This document shows, piece by piece, positions 7,290 to 15,623 of a stretch of 57,967 bases of DNA. Origin of the DNA: Candidatus Magasanikbacteria bacterium RIFOXYD1_FULL_40_23 (GTDB lineage Bacteria; Patescibacteriota; Patescibacteriia; Magasanikbacterales; GWA2-37-8); contig MFRA01000006.1 of the NCBI GenBank assembly GCA_001783215.1, positions 1 through 57,967 of the forward strand, given 5' to 3'. Numbering within the stretch: position 1 is the stretch's first letter; the number at the start of each line of letters is the position of its first letter. Both the position numbers and the translations under genes were made by a program. The notes under the pieces were generated by a model. That model was not told the DNA's origin. It saw nothing but the letters and a program-made list of their open reading frames with translations, and did no database searches.

Positions 7290-8888
7290 ATGTCTATGTT
7301 AAAAAAAATTACAATCATTTTTTTCGCACTGTTTTTCTTTTTTGCTTCGTCTCCGGTTAGTGCGGTAGATACATCTAGTCGTATTCCAGACCTGAATCCT
7401 ATTTGCTGGAAAAGAAAGGCCTGTTTTGAGATAAGAAAGAACTTTCTACTTGGTAGTCCATCTGCAGAGCAGCTAGAAGATGGTTTCATTTCCGGTCCCG
7501 CAGCCTTTCCTTGTGTAGGTGGGCAGGATGATAATCAATGGGGTAGGTGTTTGCCAGGGGGTGCTGCAAAGACAGAGATATCTTTTGCTGGGCAAAATAA
7601 ATTTTCCAATATAGGGGATTTTCTTGTCATAATGTATAGGTATTTGGTAGGGATTGCCAGTATAGTATCCGTAATAGTTATTATAGTGGCGGGTGTGCGA
7701 TGGATTACTTCTGGTGGCAATAGCGAGGCAATAGGCAGCGCCAAAAAAAGAATAGGCGGAGCTATTATAGGTTTGTTCATTGCCTATATGTCATATTTTG
7801 TTTTAAATACAATCAATCCAGCATTGGTAAATTTACGTTTGCCGCAGAATTGGCTTGTTAGGCCGCAGCATTTACTCCCTCAATTTTGCAAAGATGTTCC
7901 TGGTGCCAAAGATGGGAAAATGGAATTTTCATATTTTGCTGGAGCGGGTGAGCAGACAACGCCAGCTAAATTGGTGGGGAATGAAAAGTTTGACTTGAAA
8001 TATGGAGAGCAAAAAGATGCAGAAGGCGAACCGGTATTTATGTGTGGACGAAGGTTCTTGGCAGATGGGGGCGGAACGCAAGCTTGCTTTGGCGACCTTT
8101 GTAGTAGAGAAGGCCAAAACATGCAAATGTGTGGCAAAGGCCTAAAAAAAGAATCTTTGACACTGTGCAGTCCAGGAGAATTACGTATACATTTTTATAT
8201 AGATTATATTGATGATATAGAAGAGCAGCTTAAATTGGCAGCTGCCAAGGTTAATAAAAGCTTGCTTATTACCGGTTCTTTGGAAAAAGAATGGTTAAAA
8301 GCGGATCAGGTTTTTTGGGGTGTTTGTGATGCCGGAGCGTATACGGTTATTCCTGTTCAGGACAGAGGGTTAATTAAACAGCCACCTTTGCGCTACTATC
8401 TTGCAGATGATGGTGCGAAAAGAACATGGGCCGATAGTAGTGATAAGGCGCATGTAGAAAGGCAAATAGATAGTGGGGGGCAGTATTATGAATATTTAAT
8501 CTCTTATACTGGTCTTGTTGATAATAACGAAAGTCAGAGTTGGAATTGTAAATATGGAGGTCAGCTTGTAGGATACTTTTTGCGCTTAGAAACAGCTGCT
8601 CAGCAATCTACCTGGTCGGATATTGGAGATGTGCTTACTCTTTCTTCTCCCTATCATTATCCAAACTTGAATGTTGGGTACGACAGCGCCACAGATCAGC
8701 CTTTATTTGGTACATTTTCACAAGATGTCGGTGCAAGTTTAAGTGATTATAGTAATTATATCCCTATAGAAAAGTTAAAAAATGGTGGTTTGCGATTTGA
8801 GGTAGGTCTTACTATGGGCAAGTATTTAAAAATGGTGAAAAACCCCGGTGAAACACCGCAAAGGTATTTAGACGACCTTCTTTTTTAA
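7290..8888 (+). CDS. Pilin-like two-helix membrane protein with large ectodomain, paralogue 2
   Basis: About 532 residues with the same architecture as its neighbour: signal peptide, NPICWKRKACFE, the FPCVGG...WGRCLPGG motif, a two-helix domain with SAKKRIGGAIIGLFIAY, and a long C-terminal region. The C-terminal motifs MCGRRFLAxGxGTQxCFG, LNVGYDSAT and NYIPIEKL are shared with paralogue 1, so the similarity spans the full length: a tandem duplication. I prefer the ATG at 7290 to an upstream in-frame TTG (7266) because it begins the signal peptide. No SD is visible. The two genes are separated by about 30 bp and are probably cotranscribed. Confidence 0.75.
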   Translation: MSMLKKITIIFFALFFFFASSPVSAVDTSSRIPDLNPICWKRKACFEIRKNFLLGSPSAEQLEDGFISGPAAFPCVGGQDDNQWGRCLPGGAAKTEISFAGQNKFSNIGDFLVIMYRYLVGIASIVSVIVIIVAGVRWITSGGNSEAIGSAKKRIGGAIIGLFIAYMSYFVLNTINPALVNLRLPQNWLVRPQHLLPQFCKDVPGAKDGKMEFSYFAGAGEQTTPAKLVGNEKFDLKYGEQKDAEGEPVFMCGRRFLADGGGTQACFGDLCSREGQNMQMCGKGLKKESLTLCSPGELRIHFYIDYIDDIEEQLKLAAAKVNKSLLITGSLEKEWLKADQVFWGVCDAGAYTVIPVQDRGLIKQPPLRYYLADDGAKRTWADSSDKAHVERQIDSGGQYYEYLISYTGLVDNNESQSWNCKYGGQLVGYFLRLETAAQQSTWSDIGDVLTLSSPYHYPNLNVGYDSATDQPLFGTFSQDVGASLSDYSNYIPIEKLKNGGLRFEVGLTMGKYLKMVKNPGETPQRYLDDLLF

Positions 8889-8928
8889 ACCTGTTTCTAT
8901 AATTGTTGTTTATTTTAGTTTTAATTTG

Positions 8929-8948
8929 GGTTAATTTTAAAATTAACC
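8929..8948. repeat. Perfect 20-bp palindrome between the pilin-like gene and uvrA
   Basis: GGTTAATTTTAAAATTAACC is its own reverse complement. It could be a weak terminator stem or a binding site; nothing else in the 150-bp gap is informative except the uvrA promoter. Confidence 0.6.
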
Positions 8949-8976
8949 ATGCTTTATGTTACTGACCCAATAGCGA

Positions 8977-9004
8977 TTGACATCTTGCCAAAACCTGCTA
9001 CAAT
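8977..9004 (+). promoter_or_regulatory. Promoter of uvrA
   Basis: TTGACA (8977-8982), 16-bp spacer, TACAAT (8999-9004), about 37 bp before the uvrA ATG. No LexA-type box is apparent to me. Confidence 0.8.
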
Positions 9005-9040
9005 ATACCACTGATTTAAGATATCAACTCTTTTCATTGT

Positions 9041-11899
9041 ATGCAGGACAAACTCATCATAAAAGGTGCTCGTGTACATAATTTAAAAAATGTATCTTTG
9101 GAAATTCCAAAGAACAAATTGGTAGTTATTACCGGCCTATCTGGTTCTGGTAAATCTAGCCTAGCTTTTGACACTATCTATGCCGAAGGCCAAAGGCGCT
9201 ATGCCGAATCGCTGTCTTCTTATGCGCGCCAGTTTATGGAAGTGCGAGACAAGCCAGATGTAGATAGTATAGAAGGTCTTTCTCCTACAATTGCTATTGA
9301 TCAAAAAAGTTATACTCAAAATCCTCGTTCTACCGTAGGCACAGTTACCGAAATTTACGACTACATGCGTTTGTTGTTCGCTAGAACTGGACAACAGTAC
9401 TGCCCGGATTGTCAGGAGCCAGTGCGCGCCTATACGCAGGGTGGAATATTAGAAGAGGTTCGTCGTCGTGCTCGTAAAAGCGGCAAGCTTTTGTTGTTGT
9501 CTCCGCTAATTAGAAATGCAAAAGTAGTTCGTGCTGATTTGGTAGAAAAAGTAGAAAAATCTGGCTACGAATCTGTGCGTGTAAACGGCGAAGTGATGAA
9601 AATAAATAGTTTGGCCAAGTACGAATTTTCTGAAAATAAACTATACAATGTAGAGTTGCTAATTGGGGAGATAGAAGACTTCCAGAAGCAAGACTTAATG
9701 AAGATGGTAGAGTCCGCTTTGGATTTGAGTGACGGGCTGCTTATTCTTGCCGAAACTTCTAAAAACTCTGGTAAGGATGAAACTTTTTCTACTTCTGGGT
9801 TGTGCCATAAGTGCGGTAAAATAATGCCGATCTTAGATATGCGTAGCTTTAGTTTCAATAGTCCATATGGTGCTTGTCCTCGTTGTACTGGTTTGGGTAT
9901 TACTCAAGAAGTGGATCCAGAATTAGTAATTCCAAATGATAGACTAACACTCGCCGAAGGCGCGGTGCAGCCATGGATGCGTATCACTGGCAACCAAAGT
10001 TGGTACCAAAAAATCATTGCCGCTGTGGCCGCTAGTCATGGTTTTTCTATTAACACTCCGGTAAAAGACTTGGGTCCAAAAATTAAAAATATTATTTTGC
10101 AGGGCACAGGTGAGCAAGAATACATGGTAGATGGTAAAAAAACAAAGTTTACCGGTGTTGTTCCAAATTTGTTGCAAAGACATCTGGAAACCGATTCCGA
10201 ATATGTGCGCCGTGAAATAGAACAGTACATGCACGAAACCGTCTGTCCTCTTTGTTCTGGCAAAAGATTGCACCGAAATTCTTTGGCTGTAAAAATTGGC
10301 GAGTTTAATATCGCCGATCTGTGCGCGCTAAATATAGAAGACAATATAGAATTTTTCAAAAAAATTAATACCAAACTGGTTGCTTCTGGAAATTTGGGTG
10401 GGTTAAGCGATACTCAAAAAGCAGCTATAGCTAAACCTATCTTGAAAGAAATTGTTCAACGATTAGAAAGCTTGTCCAAAGTAGGCTTAAGCTATTTGGC
10501 TATAGATAGATCTATGAATACGCTTTCTGGTGGCGAGGTAACCCGCACCAGATTGGCTACACAACTATCTACAGGCTTGATTGGTGTTATATATATACTT
10601 GATGAACCGTCCATCGGCCTGCATCCAAAAGACAACAAAATGCTTATAGAAAGTTTGCGATCTTTGCGCGATTTGGGTAATTCTGTAATCGTGGTAGAAC
10701 ACGACAGTGCCATGATGGAAGCAGCCGATTATATTATTGATGTGGGGCCTGGCGCTGGTGTGGGTGGAGGGCAAATTATCGCCCAAGGCACGGTAGCTCA
10801 AATTAAAAAAACCAAAAAATCTTTGACTGGGGAGTACTTATCTGGTCGTAGTAAAATTAGCTGTGAGCCAGAAAAAGGCCAAGACAAATCAAAAAAGCCA
10901 AGTGGTAAGTCTATAAAAGTTATCGGTGCCAAAGCGTTTAATTTACAAAATGTTGATGTAGAAATCCCTTTGGGCAAACTGGTTTGCGTAACGGGTGTTT
11001 CTGGATCCGGTAAATCAACCTTGGTTATAGATATTTTGGGCAAAGCTTTGTCTAAGCATTTTTATCGCGCCAAAGAAGAGCCGGCGGCTCATAAAGAAAT
11101 AAAGGGTATAGATAATATAGATAAAGTTATTGCTATTGATCAATCTCCAATTGGCCGCACTCCGCGATCTAGTCCAGCTACATATACTGGCGTATTTACT
11201 TTGATCCGGGATTTGTTTGCAGATTTGCCAGAAGCCAGAATGAACAATTACGATGCCGGCAAATTTAGCTTCAATGTAAAAGGTGGCGGTCGTTGTGAGG
11301 CCTGTGCTGGTGATGGTTATGCACGAATTCCCATGCAATTTTTGGCAGATGTATATGTACAGTGTTCCGAATGTGATGGTGCTCGATATAATAGAGAAGC
11401 TTTGGAAATTCATTATCGCAGCAAGAATATTGCCGATGTGCTAAACATGACAGTAGATGAAGCTCGCATGTTCTTTGGCGATATACCAAACATTTCTGAT
11501 AAATTAAATATCCTGCGTGAAGTTGGTTTGGGCTATATGCATTTGGGTCAGCCAGCTACCAAGTTGTCTGGCGGTGAAGCGCAGAGAGTAAAGCTGGCTA
11601 CCGAATTGTCTCGCAGCTCTACCGGCAAAACTTTATATATTTTAGATGAACCTACCACAGGTTTGCACTTCGAAGATATCCGTCATTTGTTACAAGTACT
11701 TAATCGTTTGGTGGCCAAAGGAAATACTGTGCTGATTATTGAACATAATTTAGAAATCATCGGTTGTTCCGATTGGATAATTGATATGGGTCCGGGCGGC
11801 GGTAGACACGGAGGCCAAGTAGTGGCTCAGGGCACAGCCGCAGATCTTATGAAGAATAAAAATAGTTGGACTGGTAAATACCTAAAGACATTGCCATAA
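9041..11899 (+). CDS. uvrA: Excinuclease ABC subunit A
   Basis: 952 residues, the normal length for UvrA, the damage-recognition ATPase of nucleotide excision repair. Two ABC ATPase modules are seen: Walker [10 protein letters not shown] at about 32-40 and GVSGSGKST at about 652-660, with signature motifs LSGGE in each half and DEPSIGLH / DEPTTGLH. Zinc-finger cysteines occur at CPDC (about 120), CHKCG...CPRC (about 254-281) and CEAC...CSEC in the second module. Start ATG at 9041 has no SD but follows a good promoter. It is monocistronic and shares a bidirectional terminator with convergent rplS. Confidence 0.98.
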   Translation: MQDKLIIKGARVHNLKNVSLEIPKNKLVVITGLSGSGKSSLAFDTIYAEGQRRYAESLSSYARQFMEVRDKPDVDSIEGLSPTIAIDQKSYTQNPRSTVGTVTEIYDYMRLLFARTGQQYCPDCQEPVRAYTQGGILEEVRRRARKSGKLLLLSPLIRNAKVVRADLVEKVEKSGYESVRVNGEVMKINSLAKYEFSENKLYNVELLIGEIEDFQKQDLMKMVESALDLSDGLLILAETSKNSGKDETFSTSGLCHKCGKIMPILDMRSFSFNSPYGACPRCTGLGITQEVDPELVIPNDRLTLAEGAVQPWMRITGNQSWYQKIIAAVAASHGFSINTPVKDLGPKIKNIILQGTGEQEYMVDGKKTKFTGVVPNLLQRHLETDSEYVRREIEQYMHETVCPLCSGKRLHRNSLAVKIGEFNIADLCALNIEDNIEFFKKINTKLVASGNLGGLSDTQKAAIAKPILKEIVQRLESLSKVGLSYLAIDRSMNTLSGGEVTRTRLATQLSTGLIGVIYILDEPSIGLHPKDNKMLIESLRSLRDLGNSVIVVEHDSAMMEAADYIIDVGPGAGVGGGQIIAQGTVAQIKKTKKSLTGEYLSGRSKISCEPEKGQDKSKKPSGKSIKVIGAKAFNLQNVDVEIPLGKLVCVTGVSGSGKSTLVIDILGKALSKHFYRAKEEPAAHKEIKGIDNIDKVIAIDQSPIGRTPRSSPATYTGVFTLIRDLFADLPEARMNNYDAGKFSFNVKGGGRCEACAGDGYARIPMQFLADVYVQCSECDGARYNREALEIHYRSKNIADVLNMTVDEARMFFGDIPNISDKLNILREVGLGYMHLGQPATKLSGGEAQRVKLATELSRSSTGKTLYILDEPTTGLHFEDIRHLLQVLNRLVAKGNTVLIIEHNLEIIGCSDWIIDMGPGGGRHGGQVVAQGTAADLMKNKNSWTGKYLKTLP

Positions 11900-11911
11900 G
11901 AAGTTAAGCAA

Positions 11912-11948
11912 AAATCAAAAAACCTCCACTCAGGAGGTTTTTTGATTT
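11912..11948. terminator. Bidirectional terminator between uvrA and rplS
   Basis: Perfect 16-bp stem (AAATCAAAAAACCTCC / GGAGGTTTTTTGATTT) with an ACTCA loop and T-runs on both strands, placed between convergent genes. Confidence 0.92.
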
Positions 11949-11952
11949 AAGA

Positions 11953-12294
11953 TTACTTAGTTTTCTTTTCTTCCAATTTTCTTTTGAAGTTTGTGTCGGC
12001 CAAGAAGTGTAGTTTGGCGCGTCTTACAGCGTATTCTTTTACTACTTCCACTTTGTCTATGTTAGGGGAATGTACAGGGAAGATTTTTTCTACACCTACG
12101 CCATTGGAGATTTTGCGCACTGTAAATGTGCCGCCAGCCTCTTGTCCGTGTTTGGTGGCAATAATAGTGCCCTCAAAAACCTGGATGCGGTCTTTTTCTT
12201 CTCCTTTGGTGTTGGTTTCTTTGATTTTTTGGTGAACACGCACCAGCATGCCTGGTCTGTAGATGATTGCTTTGTCTGAAGTTTGTTCTGTCAT
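11953..12294 (-). CDS. rplS: 50S ribosomal protein bL19
   Basis: 113 residues, typical bL19 (bridge B8 region of the ribosome). Recognisable segments are [57 protein letters not shown] and the basic tail [23 protein letters not shown]. It is preceded by a consensus promoter with a leader of about 30 nt. Usual neighbours trmD/rimM are absent, so it is monocistronic here. Confidence 0.97.
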   Translation of the reverse strand: MTEQTSDKAIIYRPGMLVRVHQKIKETNTKGEEKDRIQVFEGTIIATKHGQEAGGTFTVRKISNGVGVEKIFPVHSPNIDKVEVVKEYAVRRAKLHFLADTNFKRKLEEKKTK

Positions 12295-12333
12295 ACAAGA
12301 ATGAATAATTTTAGCTTGGTTATTATGGGGCTT

Positions 12334-12362
12334 ATTCTAGCTGATTATTTGTTTTTTGTCAA
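12334..12362 (-). promoter_or_regulatory. Promoter of rplS
   Basis: On the minus strand: TTGACA (12357-12362), 17-bp spacer, TAGAAT (12334-12339). As at secG, the -35 hexamer abuts an AACCCTGTTAAAT palindrome. Confidence 0.85.
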
Positions 12363-12418
12363 CCCTGTTAAATAACCCCGATCAATCGGGGTTGCCACTG
12401 GGCGGCTTTAATAGGGTC
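12361..12418. repeat. AACCCTGTTAAAT palindromic element, copy 2
   Basis: Termini AACCCTGTTAAAT and TTTAATAGGGT enclose the hairpin AACCCCGATCAATCGGGGTT and a short GCCACTGGGCGGC stem. It is directly followed by copy 3. Confidence 0.85.
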
Positions 12419-12477
12419 AACCCTGTTAAATTATGCCTGCGCCAGACCGGTCTTGCCGGATTTAATAGGGTCAACCC
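12419..12477. repeat. AACCCTGTTAAAT palindromic element, copy 3
   Basis: Same termini as copy 2, with a different interior (CCGGTCTTGCCGG hairpin). Copies 2 and 3 are head to tail and share the TCAACCC junction. They fill the gap between the rplS promoter and the 3' end of gmk. Confidence 0.85.
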
Positions 12478-12484
12478 CGAATCC

Positions 12485-13066
12485 CTAATTGTTGCTTTTG
12501 AGGTGTTCCTGTACTATTTTGGCTACATTAGCTACCGTTTCGTCCAATTTACCTTCGTAGTTTGTTAGTTTATAGCCATAATCTTTGGAAGCCTCTATCT
12601 CCTGGGATACAATCTTTATTCGTTCGGCTATCTGTTCTTTGGTTAGTCCACCTCGTTTTTCTACTCGTTGTTCCAATATGGCTATGCTCTCTGGTAGAAG
12701 GAAGATAGATAAGTTCTTTATGCCTAATTTATCCATGCTATGTTTACCGTTTACATCAATATTGGAAAACACAATGCTATGTTCGGCTAGCATTTTAGCT
12801 AGGTATTCTTTGGGAGTACCGTAGTAGTTACTAGCATAATTGTTATATTCTACAAAGTATCCTTCTTTTATTTTGCTTTCAAAATCTTCTTTGGAAATAA
12901 AATTATAAGTCACCCCTTCTTGGTCTGCTGGTCTTGGAGCACGAGAGGTGGTAGTAACTAATCTGGCAGAGTTAGGGAAAATTTTTATTAATTCTTCTAT
13001 GGTAGCGTCTTTGCCACCCCCAGTAGGAGAAGAAATTATTACAAAAAGACCGGTAGTACTTTGCAT
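12485..13066 (-). CDS. gmk: Guanylate kinase
   Basis: 193 residues. It phosphorylates GMP to GDP. Conserved guanylate kinase features are TTTSRAPRPADQEGVTYNFISKEDF (GMP-binding loop), the FSNIDVNGKH segment, and the lid region EQRVEKRGGLTKEQIAERI. The phosphate-binding loop reads SPTGGGKDAT (residues 13-22), where an Asp follows the lysine in place of the usual Ser/Gly. Start ATG is 3 bp after the upstream pseudouridine synthase gene, so the two are cotranscribed, probably with tRNA-Ile. The family is certain; whether the P-loop change alters activity is unknown. Confidence 0.93.
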   Translation of the reverse strand: MQSTTGLFVIISSPTGGGKDATIEELIKIFPNSARLVTTTSRAPRPADQEGVTYNFISKEDFESKIKEGYFVEYNNYASNYYGTPKEYLAKMLAEHSIVFSNIDVNGKHSMDKLGIKNLSIFLLPESIAILEQRVEKRGGLTKEQIAERIKIVSQEIEASKDYGYKLTNYEGKLDETVANVAKIVQEHLKSNN

Positions 13067-13069
13067 ATA

Positions 13070-14038
13070 TTATCTTAATAACTTTAGAAAAGTTTCTAGT
13101 TCTTTTGGTAGGGGAAGTGTAAATGTTTGTTTTTCACCCTTTAGGTCTGTAAATCCAAGCGTGGTGGAATGCAGAAAAAGTCTGCCTAGTTTTTTGTCCC
13201 AAACACGCTTTTGTTTCTTTTGGAAGTATAGCGGGTCACCAACTAGTGGGTGGTCATAAGCAAGGAAGTGAACGCGGATTTGGTGCATGCGGCCAGTATG
13301 AATTTTTATTTTAAGCAAAGTAAAATTAACGAACTCTTTTGCAATTATAAATTCCGTTTTTGCTTCCTTGCCTTCGGTGGTTTGGTTTTCTGGCAAAGCG
13401 GCCATACGAGCTGAAGTTTTAGATCTGCCAATACGAAAATTTACTTCACCCCATTCTCGGGCAACTTTTCCGTGCACGAGGGCGGTATATTCTTTTTCAA
13501 CAGTTCGGTTTTTGAATTGTTCTTTTAGGTGGACAAACATTTTTTGTGTTTTGGCAATTACCATAAGACCCGAAGCTTCTTTGTCTAATCGGTGTACTAT
13601 GCCTGGGCGATCTGGGTCTTCGCCCACTTTTTTTATCTTCGGATATTTTTTAGTTATAAAATCAGCCAAGGTGTTGGTTTCGCCAGCCATTGTCGGGTGG
13701 GCCAAAATACCAGTAGGTTTGTTTACTACGATATAGTCTGGTGTATCGGCTATGATTTCAATTTTGGCTGCTGGTTCCAATGCTTTAGTGCTCTTGTGAG
13801 TAGCTGTTGGTTTATCTTCGGTTTGGGTTTCCGTAGCTGGGACTTTGTAACTTACCACATCGCCAATGTCTAGTCTCTGGGCGGCTTTGGTTGTTAATTT
13901 TTTATTTATAGAAAATAGTTCTTGATCTATCATTTTTTGGGCTTGCGATCTGCTAATCTTTAGTTTTTCTGATAAAAAAACATCGAGCCGTTGTCCGGCT
14001 TGTTTTTCTGTAATTTTTGTTTTGCCTGGTATTTTCAT
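13070..14038 (-). CDS. RluD-type 23S rRNA/tRNA pseudouridine synthase
   Basis: 322 residues of the RsuA/RluA family. An N-terminal S4 RNA-binding domain (QRLDVFLSEKLKISRSQAQKMI, about residues 15-70) is followed by a Thr/Pro/Lys-rich linker of about 25 residues. The catalytic domain carries VVNKPTGILAHP, GIVHRLDKEASGLMVIAKT (catalytic Asp in HRLD) and HTGRMHQIRVHF. It isomerises specific uridines in large-subunit rRNA or tRNA; the exact target cannot be told from sequence, so no gene symbol is given. It lies between tRNA-Ile and gmk on the minus strand. Confidence 0.93.
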   Translation of the reverse strand: MKIPGKTKITEKQAGQRLDVFLSEKLKISRSQAQKMIDQELFSINKKLTTKAAQRLDIGDVVSYKVPATETQTEDKPTATHKSTKALEPAAKIEIIADTPDYIVVNKPTGILAHPTMAGETNTLADFITKKYPKIKKVGEDPDRPGIVHRLDKEASGLMVIAKTQKMFVHLKEQFKNRTVEKEYTALVHGKVAREWGEVNFRIGRSKTSARMAALPENQTTEGKEAKTEFIIAKEFVNFTLLKIKIHTGRMHQIRVHFLAYDHPLVGDPLYFQKKQKRVWDKKLGRLFLHSTTLGFTDLKGEKQTFTLPLPKELETFLKLLR

Positions 14039-14060
14039 TTTATGAAGATAATGACCAAAT

Positions 14061-14136
14061 TGGTGCGCCCGGATGGACTTGAACCGTCGACCCCTGCCTT
14101 ATAAGGGCAGTGCTCTAACCACTGAGCTACGGGCGC
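14061..14136 (-). tRNA. tRNA-Ile(UAU)
   Basis: Minus strand: acceptor GCGCCCG/CGGGCGC, discriminator A and an encoded CCA. The D-stem is GCTC/GAGC and the anticodon stem CTGCC/GGCAG has loop CTTATAA, giving anticodon TAT, which reads AUA (Ile). A37, A38, A73 and the U12-A23 pair are known isoleucine identity features. The T-stem GACGG/CCATC has one mismatch (C51.A63). Most bacteria read AUA with a CAU tRNA modified to lysidine, so a genomic UAU anticodon is unusual. Confidence 0.88.
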
Positions 14137-14183
14137 GCATATAATATCTGTGTACTTGTTAGTAGGCGGACAATCACTGCCTG

Positions 14184-14265
14184 CCCGCCGAGGTATGGGT
14201 GCCGCAGAGCCGAATGGGTGCGGTGTGAACCGAGAGGCGGGAGCTATAGGTGCCTAATGTAGGCA
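14184..14265 (-). promoter_or_regulatory. Structured leader upstream of tRNA-Ile
   Basis: On the minus strand, between the promoter and the tRNA, CCCGCC (14236-14241) can pair with GGCGGG (14184-14189), enclosing CCGCA...TGCGG. A small TGCCTA-CAT-TAGGCA hairpin sits at the 5' end. GC-rich against an AT-rich background. Function unknown: it could be a processing structure or a small RNA. Confidence 0.4.
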
Positions 14266-14293
14266 AGTATAGCATTTCTCCTAATAATTTCAA
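14266..14293 (-). promoter_or_regulatory. Putative promoter of the tRNA-Ile/rluD-like/gmk unit
   Basis: On the minus strand: TTGAAA (14288-14293), 16-bp spacer, TATACT (14266-14271). Confidence 0.65.
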
Positions 14294-14336
14294 GTAGCAA
14301 ACAGCATTGCCAAAACAGCTTTAAACTGTTAAAGTT

Positions 14337-14380
14337 GATTTAACGAAATCACGTCGGGTAGCGTCCATTGAGACCCGACG
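14337..14380 (+). repeat. Two-hairpin motif, copy 1 (5' of PAP2 gene)
   Basis: GATTT-AACG-AAATC hairpin (14337-14350), then CGTCGGGT/ACCCGACG (14352-14359 with 14373-14380) around a 13-nt loop. The second copy at 17991-18035 has the same first hairpin and a second stem whose two sides have changed together. It ends 10 bp before the ATG of the PAP2 gene. Confidence 0.8.
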
Positions 14381-14390
14381 CCGTGTTTTT

Positions 14391-14921
14391 ATGGACCTAA
14401 ATTCCAAAATATTTTTCAAAATCAACGCTCTTGTAGGTAAATCCAAGTTATTGGATAGTTTTGGTCGTGCCGGCGCAGAATGGGTAATGATAGCCGTAAT
14501 TGCTTGGTATGTAGCCGCAGTTTTTGTAGAAAGAATGCCAAATATAACCGATGTGTTAATACCTCTAATATTTTTGGGGGTAGCTTGGTGTGTGGGTTGG
14601 GGCATAAATCTGCTTTTAGCTTGGTCTGTTCGCGAACATCGACCATATGTTGTTTATCCACAAGCCAAGACTTTATTTAAGCCAATGATGAGTTGGAAGT
14701 CTTTTCCTTCGGATCATAGCATGACAGCTTTCCTTGTTTTGTTTATGGCTTATATTTTTAATTTACCTGGGTCATGGGCTTTGTTTCCAATGGCTTTGTG
14801 GGTGGTTTGGGGAAGGGTATATGCAGGCGTACATTATCCGTTAGATATTTTGGGAGGAGTTGGAGTAGCTATTTTTGTTGCGGCTATTGCCAGGTTTTTG
14901 TTTGGCGTAATTCTTAATTAA
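14391..14921 (+). CDS. PAP2-family membrane phosphatase
   Basis: 176 residues with several membrane helices and the type 2 phosphatidic acid phosphatase signature in order: REHRPYV (motif 1, around residue 82), FPSDHSMTAF (motif 2, catalytic His) and GRVYAGVHYPLDILGG (motif 3, second catalytic His). Such proteins dephosphorylate lipid pyrophosphates; a likely job beside mltG is recycling undecaprenyl diphosphate for peptidoglycan synthesis (inference). It heads a probable operon with the nucleotidyltransferase (11-bp gap), mltG and queA. The two-hairpin repeat occupies its 5' leader. Confidence 0.9.
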   Translation: MDLNSKIFFKINALVGKSKLLDSFGRAGAEWVMIAVIAWYVAAVFVERMPNITDVLIPLIFLGVAWCVGWGINLLLAWSVREHRPYVVYPQAKTLFKPMMSWKSFPSDHSMTAFLVLFMAYIFNLPGSWALFPMALWVVWGRVYAGVHYPLDILGGVGVAIFVAAIARFLFGVILN

Positions 14922-14931
14922 AACATCTATT

Positions 14932-15618
14932 ATGAACGCAATTATTCTATGTGGAGGGTTGTCTACGCGTTTGGGAGAAATTACTAAATCAATTCCAAAA
15001 ATTTTGTTAGAAGTAAAAGGTAAAACAGTTTTGGATTGGCAATTAGAAAAACTAAAAAAGATTGGCATTACTGAAGTGGTTTTGGCCGCTGGCCACTTGG
15101 CCGAAATTTTGCATCAGAATATTGGTCTTCACAGAGATGGTCTAGATCTTGTCTACGCTATAGAAGAAGAAAAGTTGGGTACCGGAGGGGCAATAAAACA
15201 CGCTTGGGGTTATGTTTCAAAACCAGAGGAGCCAGTAGTAATTTTAAATGGAGATATTTTGGCGTCGGTAAATTTGGCAGATATGGTAAAGTATTTATCT
15301 CCAGCTAGTGATGGCATGATTTTGGGTGCTTTGGTAGATGATGCAGCTAGCTATGGTACATTAGAGTATGATTCAAGATTTCATCTCAAAAATTTTAAAG
15401 AAAAAGCCGGCATACATTTACCTGGCCATATAAACGGCGGTATCTATATATTTAATCCTCAAACCAAAGAATATTTCCCTGCAGAAAAATCTTTTAGTAT
15501 AGAATACGATGTCTTTCCAAAGATGAAAGATTTGTATGTTCATCAGTCTAATGACGCTTGGGTGGATATTGGTGTGCCAGAAAGATTAGAATGGGCCAGA
15601 GCCAATTGGAAAGAGTAG
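14932..15618 (+). CDS. Sugar-1-phosphate nucleotidyltransferase
   Basis: 228 residues of the NTP_transferase family. The N-terminal nucleotide-binding signature is MNAIILCGGLSTRLGEITK...PKILLEVKGKTVLDWQL. The metal-binding Asp lies in VVILNGDIL, and GHINGGIYIF plus SIEYDVFPKM match the sugar-binding half. The short length and absence of a C-terminal beta-helix fit GDP-mannose/heptose-phosphate guanylyltransferase or MurNAc-1-phosphate uridylyltransferase-like enzymes. It makes an activated sugar for the envelope, but the exact sugar is not determinable. The stop codon overlaps a GTG that could start mltG. Confidence 0.88.
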   Translation: MNAIILCGGLSTRLGEITKSIPKILLEVKGKTVLDWQLEKLKKIGITEVVLAAGHLAEILHQNIGLHRDGLDLVYAIEEEKLGTGGAIKHAWGYVSKPEEPVVILNGDILASVNLADMVKYLSPASDGMILGALVDDAASYGTLEYDSRFHLKNFKEKAGIHLPGHINGGIYIFNPQTKEYFPAEKSFSIEYDVFPKMKDLYVHQSNDAWVDIGVPERLEWARANWKE

Positions 15619-15623
15619 TGTTT

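Noticed and set aside
12356-12568. Plus-strand open frame with GGFNRVNPV-type repeats
   Set aside because: The repeated peptide is just the translation of the AACCCTGTTAAAT palindromes, and the rest overlaps gmk on the other strand.
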